Below, in pieces: positions 46,889 to 58,172 of a stretch of 64,000 nucleotides of DNA. The DNA is from Pelecanus crispus. Lineage: Eukaryota; Chordata; Aves; Pelecaniformes; Pelecanidae. Numbering within the stretch: position 1 is the stretch's first letter; every line of letters starts with the position of its first letter. The notes under the pieces were generated by a model. That model searched no databases, had not been told where the DNA came from, and worked only from the letters and a program-made list of their open reading frames with translations. Location: positions 19,135,397-19,199,396 of the forward strand of contig NC_134652.1 in the NCBI RefSeq assembly GCF_030463565.1. Reading direction: 5' to 3'. A program made the position numbers and the translations under genes.

Positions 46889-49800
46889 TTAGTTAGAATA
46901 GTCTAGCTGGAGCTGAGTCACCCTGGTGAAGCTTGGTTAGTGTGCAGCATAACAAAGATCATGACCTTCCAGAGGAATTCTCTGTTACATGGATTATGTA
47001 CTTAATTTGCACTTGGTTCAGAGAGAAAACCCTCTCTTACCGCAAGTCATGAGGAAATTGTTCAACACTGCTCTTGGCAAAACTGCTGGTGGTCTTGACG
47101 ACAAAAAACTGATCCAGCTCTTATTAGAAAGCACATCTACTGAGAGCATTATCAGCAGCTCCACTTTTGACCAAGGCATTGGTCAGTAATGCTGCTGCTA
47201 CAGCTTGAAACTGCAGCACCACTGGCACATATCCCAGGAAGCATGTGGCTTCTGATGGATACTGACCACAGGAAAATGAGACTCCCCAGAAAAAACAGGG
47301 ACTAGTTCTTGACACGCTCACACAGATCCACAGAAGAATCCGGTATTTTCAGTGGACACTGGAGTGGGTGAGCTTGCTACTATATGAAGACAATACTATA
47401 TTGCTACTGTATTTACATTTGCACTACAAGTTTAAAATTGTCCCTTGGACATTGGTGTAAATGCTTCAGCTCACTGATATGAAAGTATACAATGGGTGAG
47501 CAGTTAGAGAACTTCCTAAAAAGCAAAATAAATCAAACCAGATTTGTATTTGAAACAGACCTTACAATGGTATAACTTCTTCTAAGCACAGAATTAATAG
47601 TGTCTAGAAGCAGAACAGCTGCAGTATGGTATCTAAAAGCAAAAATGAAAATAGAAAGCTAACCTTGGTTGCAACTTATGCTAAAACCTTTATTATATAG
47701 ACACAGCTTGAGTCACCTACAAGCTTGGAACCTCTTTTGTGAAGACAGAGTCAACATTTCTAACGCAATGAATTTAAATCACCTAGCAAACATTAAATAC
47801 GCAATACATCTGTTACAGAAGTCAGTGCTATTTACTCATTGTGATACAGATGCACAGAAATAGACCCAAAGACTTAAACACCAATCTACATGCAAGAGGA
47901 TGCATAAATAAGGCAAAAACCTTTGCTACATCATGCCCAAATGGAACAAGAATCCCCATCTCCCAGAATCACCTAGCCCAAGAGGTCATTCTCTCCAGGA
48001 TTTTTTTACGCCCAAGAAACAAATAAGCTGAACTATCCCCATCTGTCGTGACAGTTCATGGTTGTCAGGGGAACAATCTGAAAAACAGACCTTGACTTAC
48101 GGTATCAGGTAACACGGCCCGTATCTGCCATAGAGAAGGCAAAACCTCAGGCTTTCATTCAGGACAAAAAAAAAAACCCACAGAAAAAGAAACAAGATTT
48201 TTCCCCGCTAGGCTAGCTAACCAGTTCCACAGAGGTCCCCGCAACTTTCATTTAACCTAGAACAACCAAATCTGAGTTGACTCCACGTTTCACCACTTCT
48301 GAGCATAAAAGAGCACATAGGTTGAAGAAATGATACAGATTAAGCAATCGTAACAGGTTTCCAAGCATTCTGTTAATCACTTCCTTGTCATAAGCACATG
48401 TAGAGCATACCGCACACAGCATCCACCTATTACAGTAATGCCAGAGTAGCTCTATCAAGGTTATGATTCCTCCCTTCCTCAGATTTCACGTTGTGATGGT
48501 TGCTATGATTGTAGCTACCCAACAGCAAATACAGCTTTTATACTTCATGGGAGGGAAAAGAAAACTGTTTTTTTAGATAATGGATCCATTAGACCCACGA
48601 GTAATCAGAGTGGCTTTGCTCCTGCAAGGAGCTCCCATTCATTTGATTAAACCCCATGGAAACGTGCATTTCTCTTCACATATCTGCTGTCCCCAGGCAC
48701 AGGATTTTGTACACAGGTCAGCGTGAAGCTCACTCACCAATAACATACCAAAAGCAGCATTTTGCTTTGGTTCTCCTGAGCAACCAACAGGCTTGTGCCA
48801 CGTAAGTAAGGTTCTCATTCACACCTAAGGACCAAAGCTAAGGGTGATCCTTTCTAAAGAAGACCAAGGGTCTATCCAGATACTTCCACACATCATCTCA
48901 TTTGCAAACCTTCTGCTCCTCTATGGCATTCCTTTCCTCCCTGACTGAAAATATCTTCATTTCTTCAATAATACCGCTTTGGATGTTTCTCTCCCTATTT
49001 TCCTTCCCCCATTCTGTTTCAAATGTGTTTACTTTACCCCTAATTGATAAGACCAGTTTCTGATTTCATTTTCCACTAATGCCAAAGGGGCTAAAGATTT
49101 TGTTCATAACACAATTTGCACTTATCTGTGCTACCATTTCCAGCTGCCAACCACTCGTCCTGTTAAAGCCTTCCAAGTTTTCACACAGGTACAACCAGAC
49201 TTCTAATGATGGCTCTTTTCCAAATCCTAGCCTCTACTCAGAGCTGACCATGTCACTGCTACTGCCAGCTGCCCAGAACTTCAGGGCTAGTTTGTCAGCT
49301 TGTATAAAGTCCCAGATTTGTGAGGTTGTGGCAACTGGAGGATTATTTGCTGTATTTCAAGATTCACTAAGGATTTTACAGAATCGGTCTATAGCAAAGC
49401 CAACATAACTGTGGCTAGACATGTCAAGCTTTGATCATAAATATGAATAATCATCCTCCGTAGTTCTATTAAATTTGCTGAAACTTTTGCAATATGGGCA
49501 CAGAGTTTTTTCTCCCAGCAAATGATGTAGAATAAAATACGTGTCTTGAGACACTTGCCAGTCACTTGTGTTGCTGGCTGCCAAAAAAATAATATTTGCA
49601 AGTTTTCTTATTGTCTTCGAGTTCATAGTTCATAGCAGTCACCCACTTAACAGCAAATCTGCCCACATTTCATACAGTCAATGAAATCAGCAGGAATTAG
49701 TAGGAGCATCTCATCCACCTGTTTAAGCTGCTGTGCAAACTCCCTGTTTGATGAGACAGCATAGATAGTTAGAACGAATTATAGCTCAAGAGAAAACATG

Positions 49801-49913
49801 CTAATTAAAACCAATGTAAATTCTGCACTGGCAAAGATGTGGGAAGCGGTCCAGGAAAGATCTCACTCTTGTCATTCCTCATTAGGAGATCGTCCCTTAG
49901 AAGGACCGAGTTT

Positions 49914-49947
49914 CTGGAATCCCCACTAATCTGGAATCCCCACTAAT
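49914..49947. repeat. 17-bp perfect tandem repeat
   Basis: CTGGAATCCCCACTAAT occurs twice in tandem (49914-49930 and 49931-49947). Confidence 0.95.
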
Positions 49948-51134
49948 GCCATTGCGTAAGCAGTTGATGGCAGGGTCACACCCAAGGTACCACGGAAGTA
50001 TCACCCGGTCACCTGGTCCCATTGGCACACCGGTTTGGAATGACTCTCACCTAATCAAAAGGTGTAGCTCCATACGGCCAAGCCTGTAAACTGCACCCTT
50101 AAGCACCTACGCTGCCACTGAGTCGAACAAATTCATCCAGAGCCATCTAAAGTGATACAAATGTTTACATACTTTACGAAAACATTTTATCTTCTTTATG
50201 AGACATCATCTGCTCGTTCGTGACGATTTATGCGCTTCACTCCCAGTCCATTTCTAAATCATCTGGAATGAAAAGTGTAAGCGGAAAGGCCTACTTTCAT
50301 TTACAATTTGAGCAGCTGCTTTCAGGAATTGAAGTCCAGAGAAAAGACGGTATTTTCTAGCTATGTCTTAATTTACCAGGCTTCTTCAGGAAGAACTCAT
50401 AACACAGGCGGGTAAGACTCTGGATCCTAGTAAACGGATCCCAAAAATCAAGACAGGGACACTCCCCTCCACACCGCACCATGGTTAGCATAAGCAAGGC
50501 ACAGGACTGCCGCTTCCAAACGCCACTGTCAAGACACGAGGTGATGGGTCAACTCCCCTTTTTTTAACCCTAGAGCAGCGCTGGTTATCTTGGGCTCCTG
50601 AGAAGAGCTCTCGGAGCAGTCTGACGGCCATCGCTCTGTTTGAAGCCACGCACACATCCCCAGCCGAGGGGAGCGGCCCGGGCGGCCTCCCCGGGTCACG
50701 GCGCCCCGGTGGCCTGCCTGTAGAGCAGGGCAGGCCGGGGCCGGCCCTGGCGGAGGTGGCCAGGCCTGGGACCCCCAGCACGGAGGTGGCAGCGCGCTGA
50801 CCCACGCCCTTGCCGGGGAGGCGTCAGCCGGCCCCGCTCGTCCCCGGCCCCTCGCTGCCTCCTCACGCATGGCGGCCTCACCTTTGTGTGAGCTGCACCG
50901 TGTTTACCCTCCCACTTCCTTGTTCCACTCCGCCGGAGGGCCATAAACCGCCCGCCTGGCACGGCCGAGCCCTCGGCGGCACGGGCAGGAGAAAGAGGAG
51001 GGAAGGGGATGGCAGCCAGCCCCCCGCTCCGTGCCGGGAGGGCAGCCCGGGTGCCGCCGTGGTGGATGGGAGTGCAGCCCTTCCCCTAGGGCTGCCGTCG
51101 CCCGCGGTGCGTCTCATGCCCAGCGGCCACCCTC

Positions 51135-51677
51135 ATGCCGGGGTCTGGGGCCGTGCCAGAGGGGAACCGGACCTACTTCCCCTTCTTCTCCGACTTCAGG
51201 GGCCGCAACGCGACGGCCCTGCGCATCGGTGAGTCCTCTGCCCTGGCCTCCATCTTCCTGCTGGCCTTGGCGGGAAACATCTGGGGCATCTGCCTGCTGG
51301 TGCGGCGGCGGCGGCGCCGGCTGTGCGCCGCCAACTGCCTCGTCCTCAACCTCTTCTGCGCCGACCTGCTCTTCATCACCGCCATCCCCTTCATCGCCGT
51401 CGTGCGCTGGACCGAGTCCTGGGTGCTGGGCGACGTCGTCTGCCACATGCTCTTCTACGTGGTGAGCCTCAGCGGCACCGTCGTCATCCTCTCCCTCTCG
51501 GCCGTCAGCCTGGAGCGCTTCGTCAGCATCGCCCGGCTGCGCCACGCCGCCTTCCGCCGCCGCAAGGCGCTGGCCGCCGCCCTCCTCCTCATCTGGGGCT
51601 TCGCCGCCCTCGCCACCCTCCCGCTCTGCTGCTTCTTCACCGTGGTGCGGCTGCCCGCCGCCGCCGCCGCCGGCGAG
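51135..51677 (+). CDS. FFAR4: FFAR4 coding exon 1
   Basis: Residues 1-181, N terminus through TM4 into ECL2. LVLNLFCADLLFITAIP and SVSLERFVSIA-type segments identify it. The donor is GAG|GTGAGG. GC is extremely high and codons end mostly in C or G. Confidence 0.95.
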
Positions 51678-54600
51678 GTGAGGGCGAGCGCCGCCGGGCA
51701 GGGCCCGCCGGGCTGCCGCCGCCGCAGGAGCCGGGCGCTGGGCGGCCGGGGCCGGGGCGGGGCGGTGGGCGCCGGGCGCCGGGGCAGGGCGGGCGTCCGG
51801 AGTCAGGTGGGGCCGGGGGCGCGGCGCCGGACGGCGAGGGGGGCTCGTCCGCCGCCGCCACCGAGCGGAGACGCCTTCTGGGGAGCGGGCAGCGCTCCGC
51901 GTCCCGGGCAGGCGCCGGGGTTGTGCCCGGAGGCGCGGCCGGGGCTCCCCCCGGCAGGGCAGCCCGGAGGCGCTCCCCCCGGCAGGGCAGCCCGCAGACC
52001 CGCGCCCGCCGCCGCCCCCCTCCCGTCGCGCTGCGCTGCCCGCGGCCCGGCCGGCAGGTGGGCGATGCCCTCGGCGGGAATTCTTTCGCGTTGCCCAGTG
52101 CGGGCGGGAAATCCCCTTTTCCGCGCACTTGCCCCTTAGCGAGGGATCAGCGGCCTGGGAGGGCTGCCCGGCGCACGCGGCAGGCTCTGTACGAAATGGC
52201 CGTGCGCAGATTTTCTTCTGCCTAGTGTTTTGAAATGCGTACAAAAGTACAGCCAACATGACGCTCAAAGACATGATTAAGTGTGCAGGTGTCAATTTGA
52301 AAGTTGCCATTAGCATTTGAGCCGAAATTTATAGCAATATTTAGGTTGTGGACAACACACCTATTTATAAGTGTATGGGCTTTTAAAACCATGAAGTAAT
52401 ACATTAATTGACTGCTCTGTTTGAACAAAGTTTTCACAGGCTCAGTTTAGTCTGCAGCCATTTTCTCCGTAGGCATAGAGGTCCAGAGATAAGGACAACA
52501 GGGTAGTAAAAATAACTGCACAATGTTAATTTTCTTCTTTATTCTTTGTAAACAGGAGATTCAGATTTGCACCTTGGTTTGGCCCAGCATTGCAGGAGAA
52601 ATAGTTTGGGATGTGACCTTTGCCATTGTTTTCTTTCTAATACCAGGTTTAGTCATTGTCATCAGTTATTCCAAAATCTTACAGGTATGTTTTTCCTTTA
52701 AATTTTGTTGTAGAACAAAGGGATGTAAACAGTAACTCACTAGGCATCAATATGTTGTCACTGAATACAAATACACCTAAAGGGGGTAGACATAATTTAC
52801 TCAGTAAATGGTAAGTATGTGATATAAAATGAGGCTCTTCAACCTGTACATAACAGCCTATACATTTCAACAAAGAACATGCTCGAACAGCACATTACCA
52901 GAAGCCCAACGCAAACTTTGCCTTCATTTATATATAGTATCTAATACACTCCCCTGTTTATGTGCTGTTCATATTTAAAAGACTGTCAATCTCCTAAATG
53001 CTAAAAGAGTCGAGCATTTGAAATAACTAAAAACTGTATTTTGCTTTCCTTGAGCCTAAACTCCAGAGTCACAAGGGATTTGTAAGAAAGCAAAGAGAGG
53101 CAGGACTAGAAAAAATCCATCCCCTTTTAGATCTACTGATTTTCTGCATGTATTTTTAGTATACAGATCTCGTTAGATTACACTTATTCCTCCACAATCT
53201 CAAACTTTGCAAACAAAAACTGTAAATTAAACACTCTGCTTCCATTTTCTTTCTGAGTGGATGTTGTTTAACTGCTGAAATATAGGCCAAGGCACCAGGC
53301 ACCACAGAGTTTTAATCTACATTCTAGCAAGCATATTAGCTACCTAAATTCCTTTTAAAACATCTGATTCCATACCCCTTCCTCTTCCAAAAACAGAGTG
53401 AGAAAGAGCTAGAAATCTTCAAACGAGGCACTGCGATGCCTAGTTTTTTAGCAACTGCCCCCAAAAGATTCTTGATTCCTGTATTAGGTAATTAAACTTC
53501 TCATATTATATGTAAGGAAAATTAGAGGTTTTGGAAAGGAACTTCAGAATACACAGACTATTGAGCAGGGAATTAACTGATGAAATGCTGAGCACCAAGG
53601 GGCTGTGGGTACATGCACCAGAGCTGCACGTAGATGTTTCCATGAACCTCGGACCTAGAATCTGGGCTCTGCATGTACTTGCCTATTGATCAGGCTTAAA
53701 CTTGCAGTGCAAATCGTCAGCTTAGTTTCTGTACACTCTATAAGCTCATTACAACCTTGAGGTAAATGCAGTAGGTAAACCTCTTCTAGTGAAGTAAAGC
53801 ACTTGCCTTTTGCAACCTCGTATTTGCTGTAGGCAAAGAACATACAGTAACTGAGTGGGGAGTCTGAGCCCTTTGAAAGAGGTGCAAAAAACTGCAGGCC
53901 AAGGAACGCCACAGTCCTTGGTCAGAGACCAGGACAGGAATGGTGTTCCTCTTGTCCTTGCAGACTCCAGCTTCCAACAGGTAAATTTAGAAAACACAAT
54001 GGCACGTAGGGAACTAGAAGCCCCAAAAAGTGTTTGGAATACTGGATTACAACACAGCCCCATGCTGCCATGCTCACGTTTCTTTTCCAGCTTGGTAACA
54101 CGGATGCAAAGCTGCGTTACCATTTCTCCTGAACTGGAAGAGGAACGAGGCCCATAGCAGGATCCCGTCTGTTGTAATTGAATCTTCTCTCTCACACAGC
54201 TCTCCAGGAAGCAACCAGAACTCAGCTGCAGAATGTCTTAATCCCTGAGTCATTCCCAAGAGCAGATTCACTCTCACTTCCCGAGAACGCTCCACGATGC
54301 CAGTGCACACAGAGTACAATGCTCAGTGTTACTGGAAGCAGTTCAAAGCATAGATGCATTCAAATAACACAGCATCTATGGTGATGATGATGATTCACTA
54401 CAGATGTAAGACCTCAAATTTGTTAACAAATACACTCTACAAATGTGTACTTTACAGTTTCATCTGAAACTGAGTATTATTTTTACGTAGCACTTCCCAG
54501 AACCCTGGCAAAAATGACAGATTAGAAGCCATGATTTATAATTAAGTTACTTGGTTTTGCATTGTTCCCTCTCCCAGGCAAGACTTAAATAAGAGGCTAG

Positions 54601-56906
54601 AACTAGTAAAGACATTCCTGGTCTGGAAGTTACATACTTGTATATACATGACTTGGAAGTTCTTGGTTCTCAGACCGTGGTCCAGATGCCCCCTATAGGT
54701 ATCTAGATTCCTTATACTAGGCAGACCAAAAAGGGATCCAAAACATATCACTGCCACCCCATTTCGGTTGAGCACTTCCTTAAGAGGCAGTTGTGTCTTA
54801 TTTACTGCAGTCCTGATGATTCTTGCATTCTTAGTTCTAGGCTGTGCCGCTCCAGCAGGAAAGATGGAGGGTACTTACATGGGGCAGGTACAAAGGTATC
54901 TGATGAGGACGTTCTGTAGCCATTTTGAACAGTGGAGGCTGAGGAGGGTACAGAACTTGGTTTTCCCACTTTTATATTAGAAGTCGATATTAGTCCTTTG
55001 TATTTTATGAAACCTTCCTTCTTCCTAAGACAGGTTAGGTGCTCTCTGAGAACAACCCTTGGATCGGATTGTTTAGAGGAATTAACCTAGTTTTAGGATT
55101 CCATATGGGTACAGCAGAAGCTCATGAGGCTGGAATAGTTCTATATGTTCAAAACATCAGAATTCTCTGCCCCTTTTAAATCAGGGAAGCAGCTAGTGGA
55201 GACTGTCCGCTTCTCAAGCTCAGCAGCTGCTGAGAAGCCCATTTTTGGATCACGGGTTTTGATTTATACACCTACATTCTGTTGAAATCTTTGGTAGATG
55301 TCTAGGTTCTTAATGAATATTTATCCTAGGCCATCTATCTCTGTGACAAATTCAGAAAAATGCAGAAAGAATGACAAATTACTCTCTCTCTCTCTATATA
55401 TAACCATTCTCATCCCTATCTGAACCAGGAAGCTATTACGTATTACTAGTATTAGCATTATCCTCCTTTAGTTGTTGCTAAAGGGAAACATCACACATAA
55501 AAGTGGCAGGAAAAGTCTTATGCCTTTTGACTTTTCTACTTAGACAGCAAATTGATCCAGGCTTTTGAAAATACCCCTTCTTTACCCATGCAGGGGGCAA
55601 AGTTATTTAGCTTAAATGTTTGTTTGCTAAATACTGCAATTTTATTTTATTTGCATCAGATACGTGACTGTAACAGACTTACTATGCTATGACAGGGATG
55701 TAGAGCATGAGATACTGAGTTTTCTGCAAGCCATTGGGATTCAGTATTAATGATAATTAATCATAATTAATGATAGGTGATTCACACCCATGAATACTAG
55801 ACTCCCAAACTACCCATAGTCCTGTTTATTACACCAGGCAGTACTTTGACAAGACACAGATTTTCATAGTGACAAAAGGATCCGTAAGATTTCAGGTTAG
55901 TTCATAGAAAGCAATTCTGATTACTGACCAAAAAACTAGATGTTTACACAAAACAACGTAAAATCCCATTCAAACTTAAAACTTATCATGATTTAGTTAC
56001 AGTAATAAATTCATGCTCCTTCTAATACCTACCTTCTAATATCAGCCTGTCCGTAAGAGAATTGGATTGCGTTCCTTCTTGCACATCAGCAGGATTGTTG
56101 ACTATGCTCCAGTTTGCATTTGTGGAAAAAATCAATGGGTTTATTTAAATAGAACAAATGAGGTCATAATTTGAAGTTAAGGGGATTTCATGAGTAATTA
56201 AGGCTCTGTTTTATGCTGAGAAGTATTTATGGCTGGTAGAGAGCCATGAGGACAACAAACCAGCTTGGCTAATATTGTGGTGGGTTCACAGCTGAGAGGA
56301 AAAAACATGCTAGTAAAGTGAGAATGTTTGAAATGGAACCATTGACAAAAAGTAAAAATGGAATTCTGCAACACCTTTTTTGTAGTCACTTTTCAAAACA
56401 GAAGCATCATGTGCCGAGATTTACTTTTGCATTTGTAAAAATGTGTTAATAATTCTTCTAGGTTTCAATGAAAGTTACTTTCTTCTCTTTTACTGCAGAT
56501 TACAAAAGCATCAAGAAGGAGTTTAAATGCTGGTTTAGCCTACTCAGAAAATCATCAGATTCGTGTTTCCCAGCAAGACTACAAACTATTCCGAGCCCTC
56601 TTTGTGTTGATGATCTCTTTCTTCATCATGTGGAGCCCAATTACAATAATTATTCTTTTAATTTTAGTCCAGAACTACAAACAAGATTTAAATATTTTGC
56701 CATCAGTTTTCTTCTGGATAGCGTTATTCACTTTTGCCAACTCTGCTGTCAATCCAATTTTGTATAATGTTACCCATTTCAGACGTAAATGTCAGGAAAT
56801 TCTTCTCTGTTGTACAGGGAACCCTGTAAGGCATGGGGCTGGTACAGAAACCACTGCAAGAAGAAGTAACCATGAACAACCAAATTTGTCTTTCATTACC
56901 AGATAA
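51135..56906 (+). CDS. FFAR4: Free fatty acid receptor 4 (FFAR4/GPR120), complete CDS over three exons
   Basis: A class A GPCR for medium- and long-chain unsaturated fatty acids, coupling mainly to Gq and arrestin at the plasma membrane of gut endocrine, fat and immune cells. Three exons of 181, 43 and 135 codons give 359 residues; the human short form has 361. N-glycosylation sites are N11 (NRT) and N25 (NAT). Approximate membrane helices: 34-56, 68-90, 104-127, 146-170, 198-218, 253-276 and 288-313. R91 in VVRWTESW matches human R99, the carboxylate-binding arginine. C103 and C186 should form the TM3-ECL2 disulfide. ERF (127-129) replaces DRY, FIMWSP is in TM6, and NPILY is at 309-313. The start is ten residues shorter than in human before the shared NRT site. 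Odd: six Arg in ICL1 and five Ala in ECL2. The extra ICL3 exon of the human long isoform was not found. Confidence 0.97.
51731..51796 (+). promoter_or_regulatory. G-rich tract with G-quadruplex potential
   Basis: More than six runs of three to four G separated by one to five bases, beginning 54 bp after the FFAR4 exon 1 donor on the sense strand. The sequence permits a G4 in DNA or pre-mRNA; formation is inferred. Confidence 0.6.
51944..51994. repeat. GC-rich tandem repeat, 28-bp period
   Basis: GCTCCCCCCGGCAGGGCAGC starts at 51944 and again at 51972. About two copies. Confidence 0.85.
52556..52684 (+). CDS. FFAR4: FFAR4 coding exon 2
   Basis: 129 nt, EIQICTLVWPSIAGEIVWDV to VIVISYSKILQ, covering ECL2 and TM5 (human EISICTLIWPTIPGEISWDV). 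The acceptor is TGTAAACAG and the donor CAG|GTATGT. Confidence 0.97.
52685..56498 (+). other. FFAR4: FFAR4 intron 2
   Basis: 3.8 kb. It contains a CT/TA microsatellite near 55381-55402 and a TAATTA-rich dyad near 55746-55777. A 148-codon minus ORF (53749-54195) has no recognised similarity. No gene. Confidence 0.8.
56499..56906 (+). CDS. FFAR4: FFAR4 coding exon 3
   Basis: 408 nt with TAA at 56904-56906. It encodes ICL3 (ITKASRRSLNAGLAYSE), TM6, TM7 and a Ser/Thr-containing tail that could be an arrestin phosphorylation site. The acceptor is TTTACTGCAG. Confidence 0.97.
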   Translation: MTKASRRSLNAGLAYSENHQIRVSQQDYKLFRALFVLMISFFIMWSPITIIILLILVQNYKQDLNILPSVFFWIALFTFANSAVNPILYNVTHFRRKCQEILLCCTGNPVRHGAGTETTARRSNHEQPNLSFITR

Positions 56907-57600
56907 TTATTTGACGTCTGAGCTGTGCCACACTTTGGATGTTAATGTCTACACTATCCCAGGTTGAATAGGTCACTATGTTATAGTATTATATGCCAGA
57001 GAAGGGGAAAAAAAAGCGCTAAATCTGTGTTTTTAATTCCTGCAGGTAAAATGCTCTTGACTTCACTGCTTTGCCTCAATGAGATTTGGACAATTTAATC
57101 CAATGGATTGAATTCTCCACTTACACTGAAATAAACAGGAACATGGCAGTGAACTTGGTGAAGGTAAAATAGTTGGTATAAGTACTTACCAGTGCTTACT
57201 ACACAAATTAATTTCTATGAGGGCACATTTCCAGTTGGCCTAAATGCCATCAAGTTCAATAAAGTTATAGTGAATCTGTATCAAGAGGGCACCTGATGCA
57301 TTTTTACTCTATTTTCCACTGAGTAAGAGAGAGCAACTTTCTAGTGAAAATGTACATCCTCAGAAAGCATCTGCTCTTTTTTTTTCTATCCCATTTAAAA
57401 AGGCACTTGATTACACACTTAGGTAACTGACTGCCTGAACATAGGTTTGGGCAGACTAACCACTTGTAGGAAACAAGATGATAAACATGTATTATCACCA
57501 AGTGAATGACCAATTTGGTTCCATCTCAAATTAAAAATATGGACATAATGCCTGTTAATTTTTAAGTAAAGAATAAATAAATGAATGTTTACTACTTGTC
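56907..57600 (+). other. FFAR4: FFAR4 3' UTR
   Basis: Candidate poly(A) signals AATAAA lie at 57130-57135, 57258-57263 and 57572-57577. Which is used cannot be told from sequence. Confidence 0.6.
57258..57263 (+). terminator. FFAR4: FFAR4 candidate poly(A) signal
   Basis: AATAAA in the context TTCAATAAAGTT, about 350 bp after the stop. The signal at 57572 would extend the UTR by about 300 bp. Confidence 0.5.
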
Positions 57601-57970
57601 ATGTGTAAAATAGTTCTTTAAAAAAAGATGCAGATTTTTTGTGTCTTCAGTACTCGTATAATAATCAGTGATATATAGCATTACTGAAATGCCTTCCTCC
57701 TTTCTAAAATGCTATTGCGAACGATTTCCAGTATTTACTAGAAACAAGATGACATTGTATTTGAAAAGAAATTTAAAGTTTTAGAAAGGAAATACATATA
57801 TTTGGGGGTTTTAAAAACTCTTCTAGTCAGAAATTGAAAGCACTAAAAAGAGAAAGGTTAAATTCTTAATTATTGCCATCTGTCACCAATTCAAAATAGT
57901 GCATTAAGATAACAGTTTACTAATAAAACCAATGTCTACATATGTACAGATGTGCATACAAACAATTTGC
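57601..57970. other. FFAR4-RBP4 convergent gap
   Basis: About 370 bp of AT-rich DNA between the two gene 3' ends. No feature was recognised. Confidence 0.6.
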
Positions 57971-58158
57971 ATCCCCTGTAATCCAAGTTTATTAAAATTT
58001 CATTGGTTTATTAACAAGGTGAGCTACACAGCTCAGATAAATATACTCAAAATCTAAATGAAGCCATTTAAAAGGTTTTCAAGAGAACACCCAATCAATG
58101 TGTTAACTTTACATCCATGGTGCTGTTACATGGTTTCTTTCCATGGTTTTGGATCTCC
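57970..58158 (-). other. RBP4: RBP4 3' UTR
   Basis: Short UTR ending near minus-strand AATAAA signals at 58007-58012 and 57988-57993. Exact end inferred. Confidence 0.7.
57988..58012 (-). terminator. RBP4: RBP4 poly(A) signals (two)
   Basis: Minus-strand AATAAA at 58007-58012 and again at 57988-57993, read as TTTATT on the plus strand. Confidence 0.7.
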
Positions 58159-58172
58159 TTAAGAGCAAAATC
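58159..58172 (-). CDS. RBP4: RBP4 exon 6, coding part (14 nt)
   Basis: After a strong pyrimidine-rich acceptor (TTTTTGTGTGTTTCAG) the exon completes Gly and adds Phe-Cys-Ser and TAA (58159-58161). The Cys supplies the partner of the conserved third disulfide. Two poly(A) signals follow about 150-170 nt downstream, which supports this as the last exon. Confidence 0.85.

Larger units (their letters stand above)
40800..50600. other. CEP55-FFAR4 intergenic region
   Basis: Nearly 10 kb with no supportable gene. It contains an old CR1 (about 43500-44960), a 154-codon minus ORF at 46424-46888 with no recognised similarity, a small 17-bp tandem repeat at 49914-49947, and otherwise AT-rich unique sequence. 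GC rises from about 50600. Confidence 0.7.
50640..52200. promoter_or_regulatory. CpG island of FFAR4 promoter and exon 1
   Basis: A sharp block of very high GC and dense CpG covers the FFAR4 upstream region, exon 1 and the first 500 bp of intron 1. Both flanks are AT-rich. No TATA box was identified and the transcription start is unknown. Confidence 0.85.
51678..52555 (+). other. FFAR4: FFAR4 intron 1
   Basis: Starts GTGAGG. The first half is CpG-island DNA, with the G-rich tract and a 28-bp-period repeat at 51944-51994. The second half is AT-rich. A long minus-strand ORF through here is a GC artefact. Confidence 0.85.

Noticed and set aside
51114-52316. 400-codon minus-strand ORF across FFAR4 exon 1
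   Set aside because: It lies in GC-rich DNA opposite a real exon, is dominated by Pro/Arg/Gly/Ala, and continues through the intron. It is a GC artefact.
53749-54195. 148-codon minus ORF in FFAR4 intron 2
   Set aside because: No domain, no splice or promoter context, overlapped by ORFs in other frames.
52685-56498. The extra intracellular-loop-3 exon of the human FFAR4 long isoform
   Set aside because: No in-frame 48-nt exon with splice sites was recognised between exons 2 and 3.
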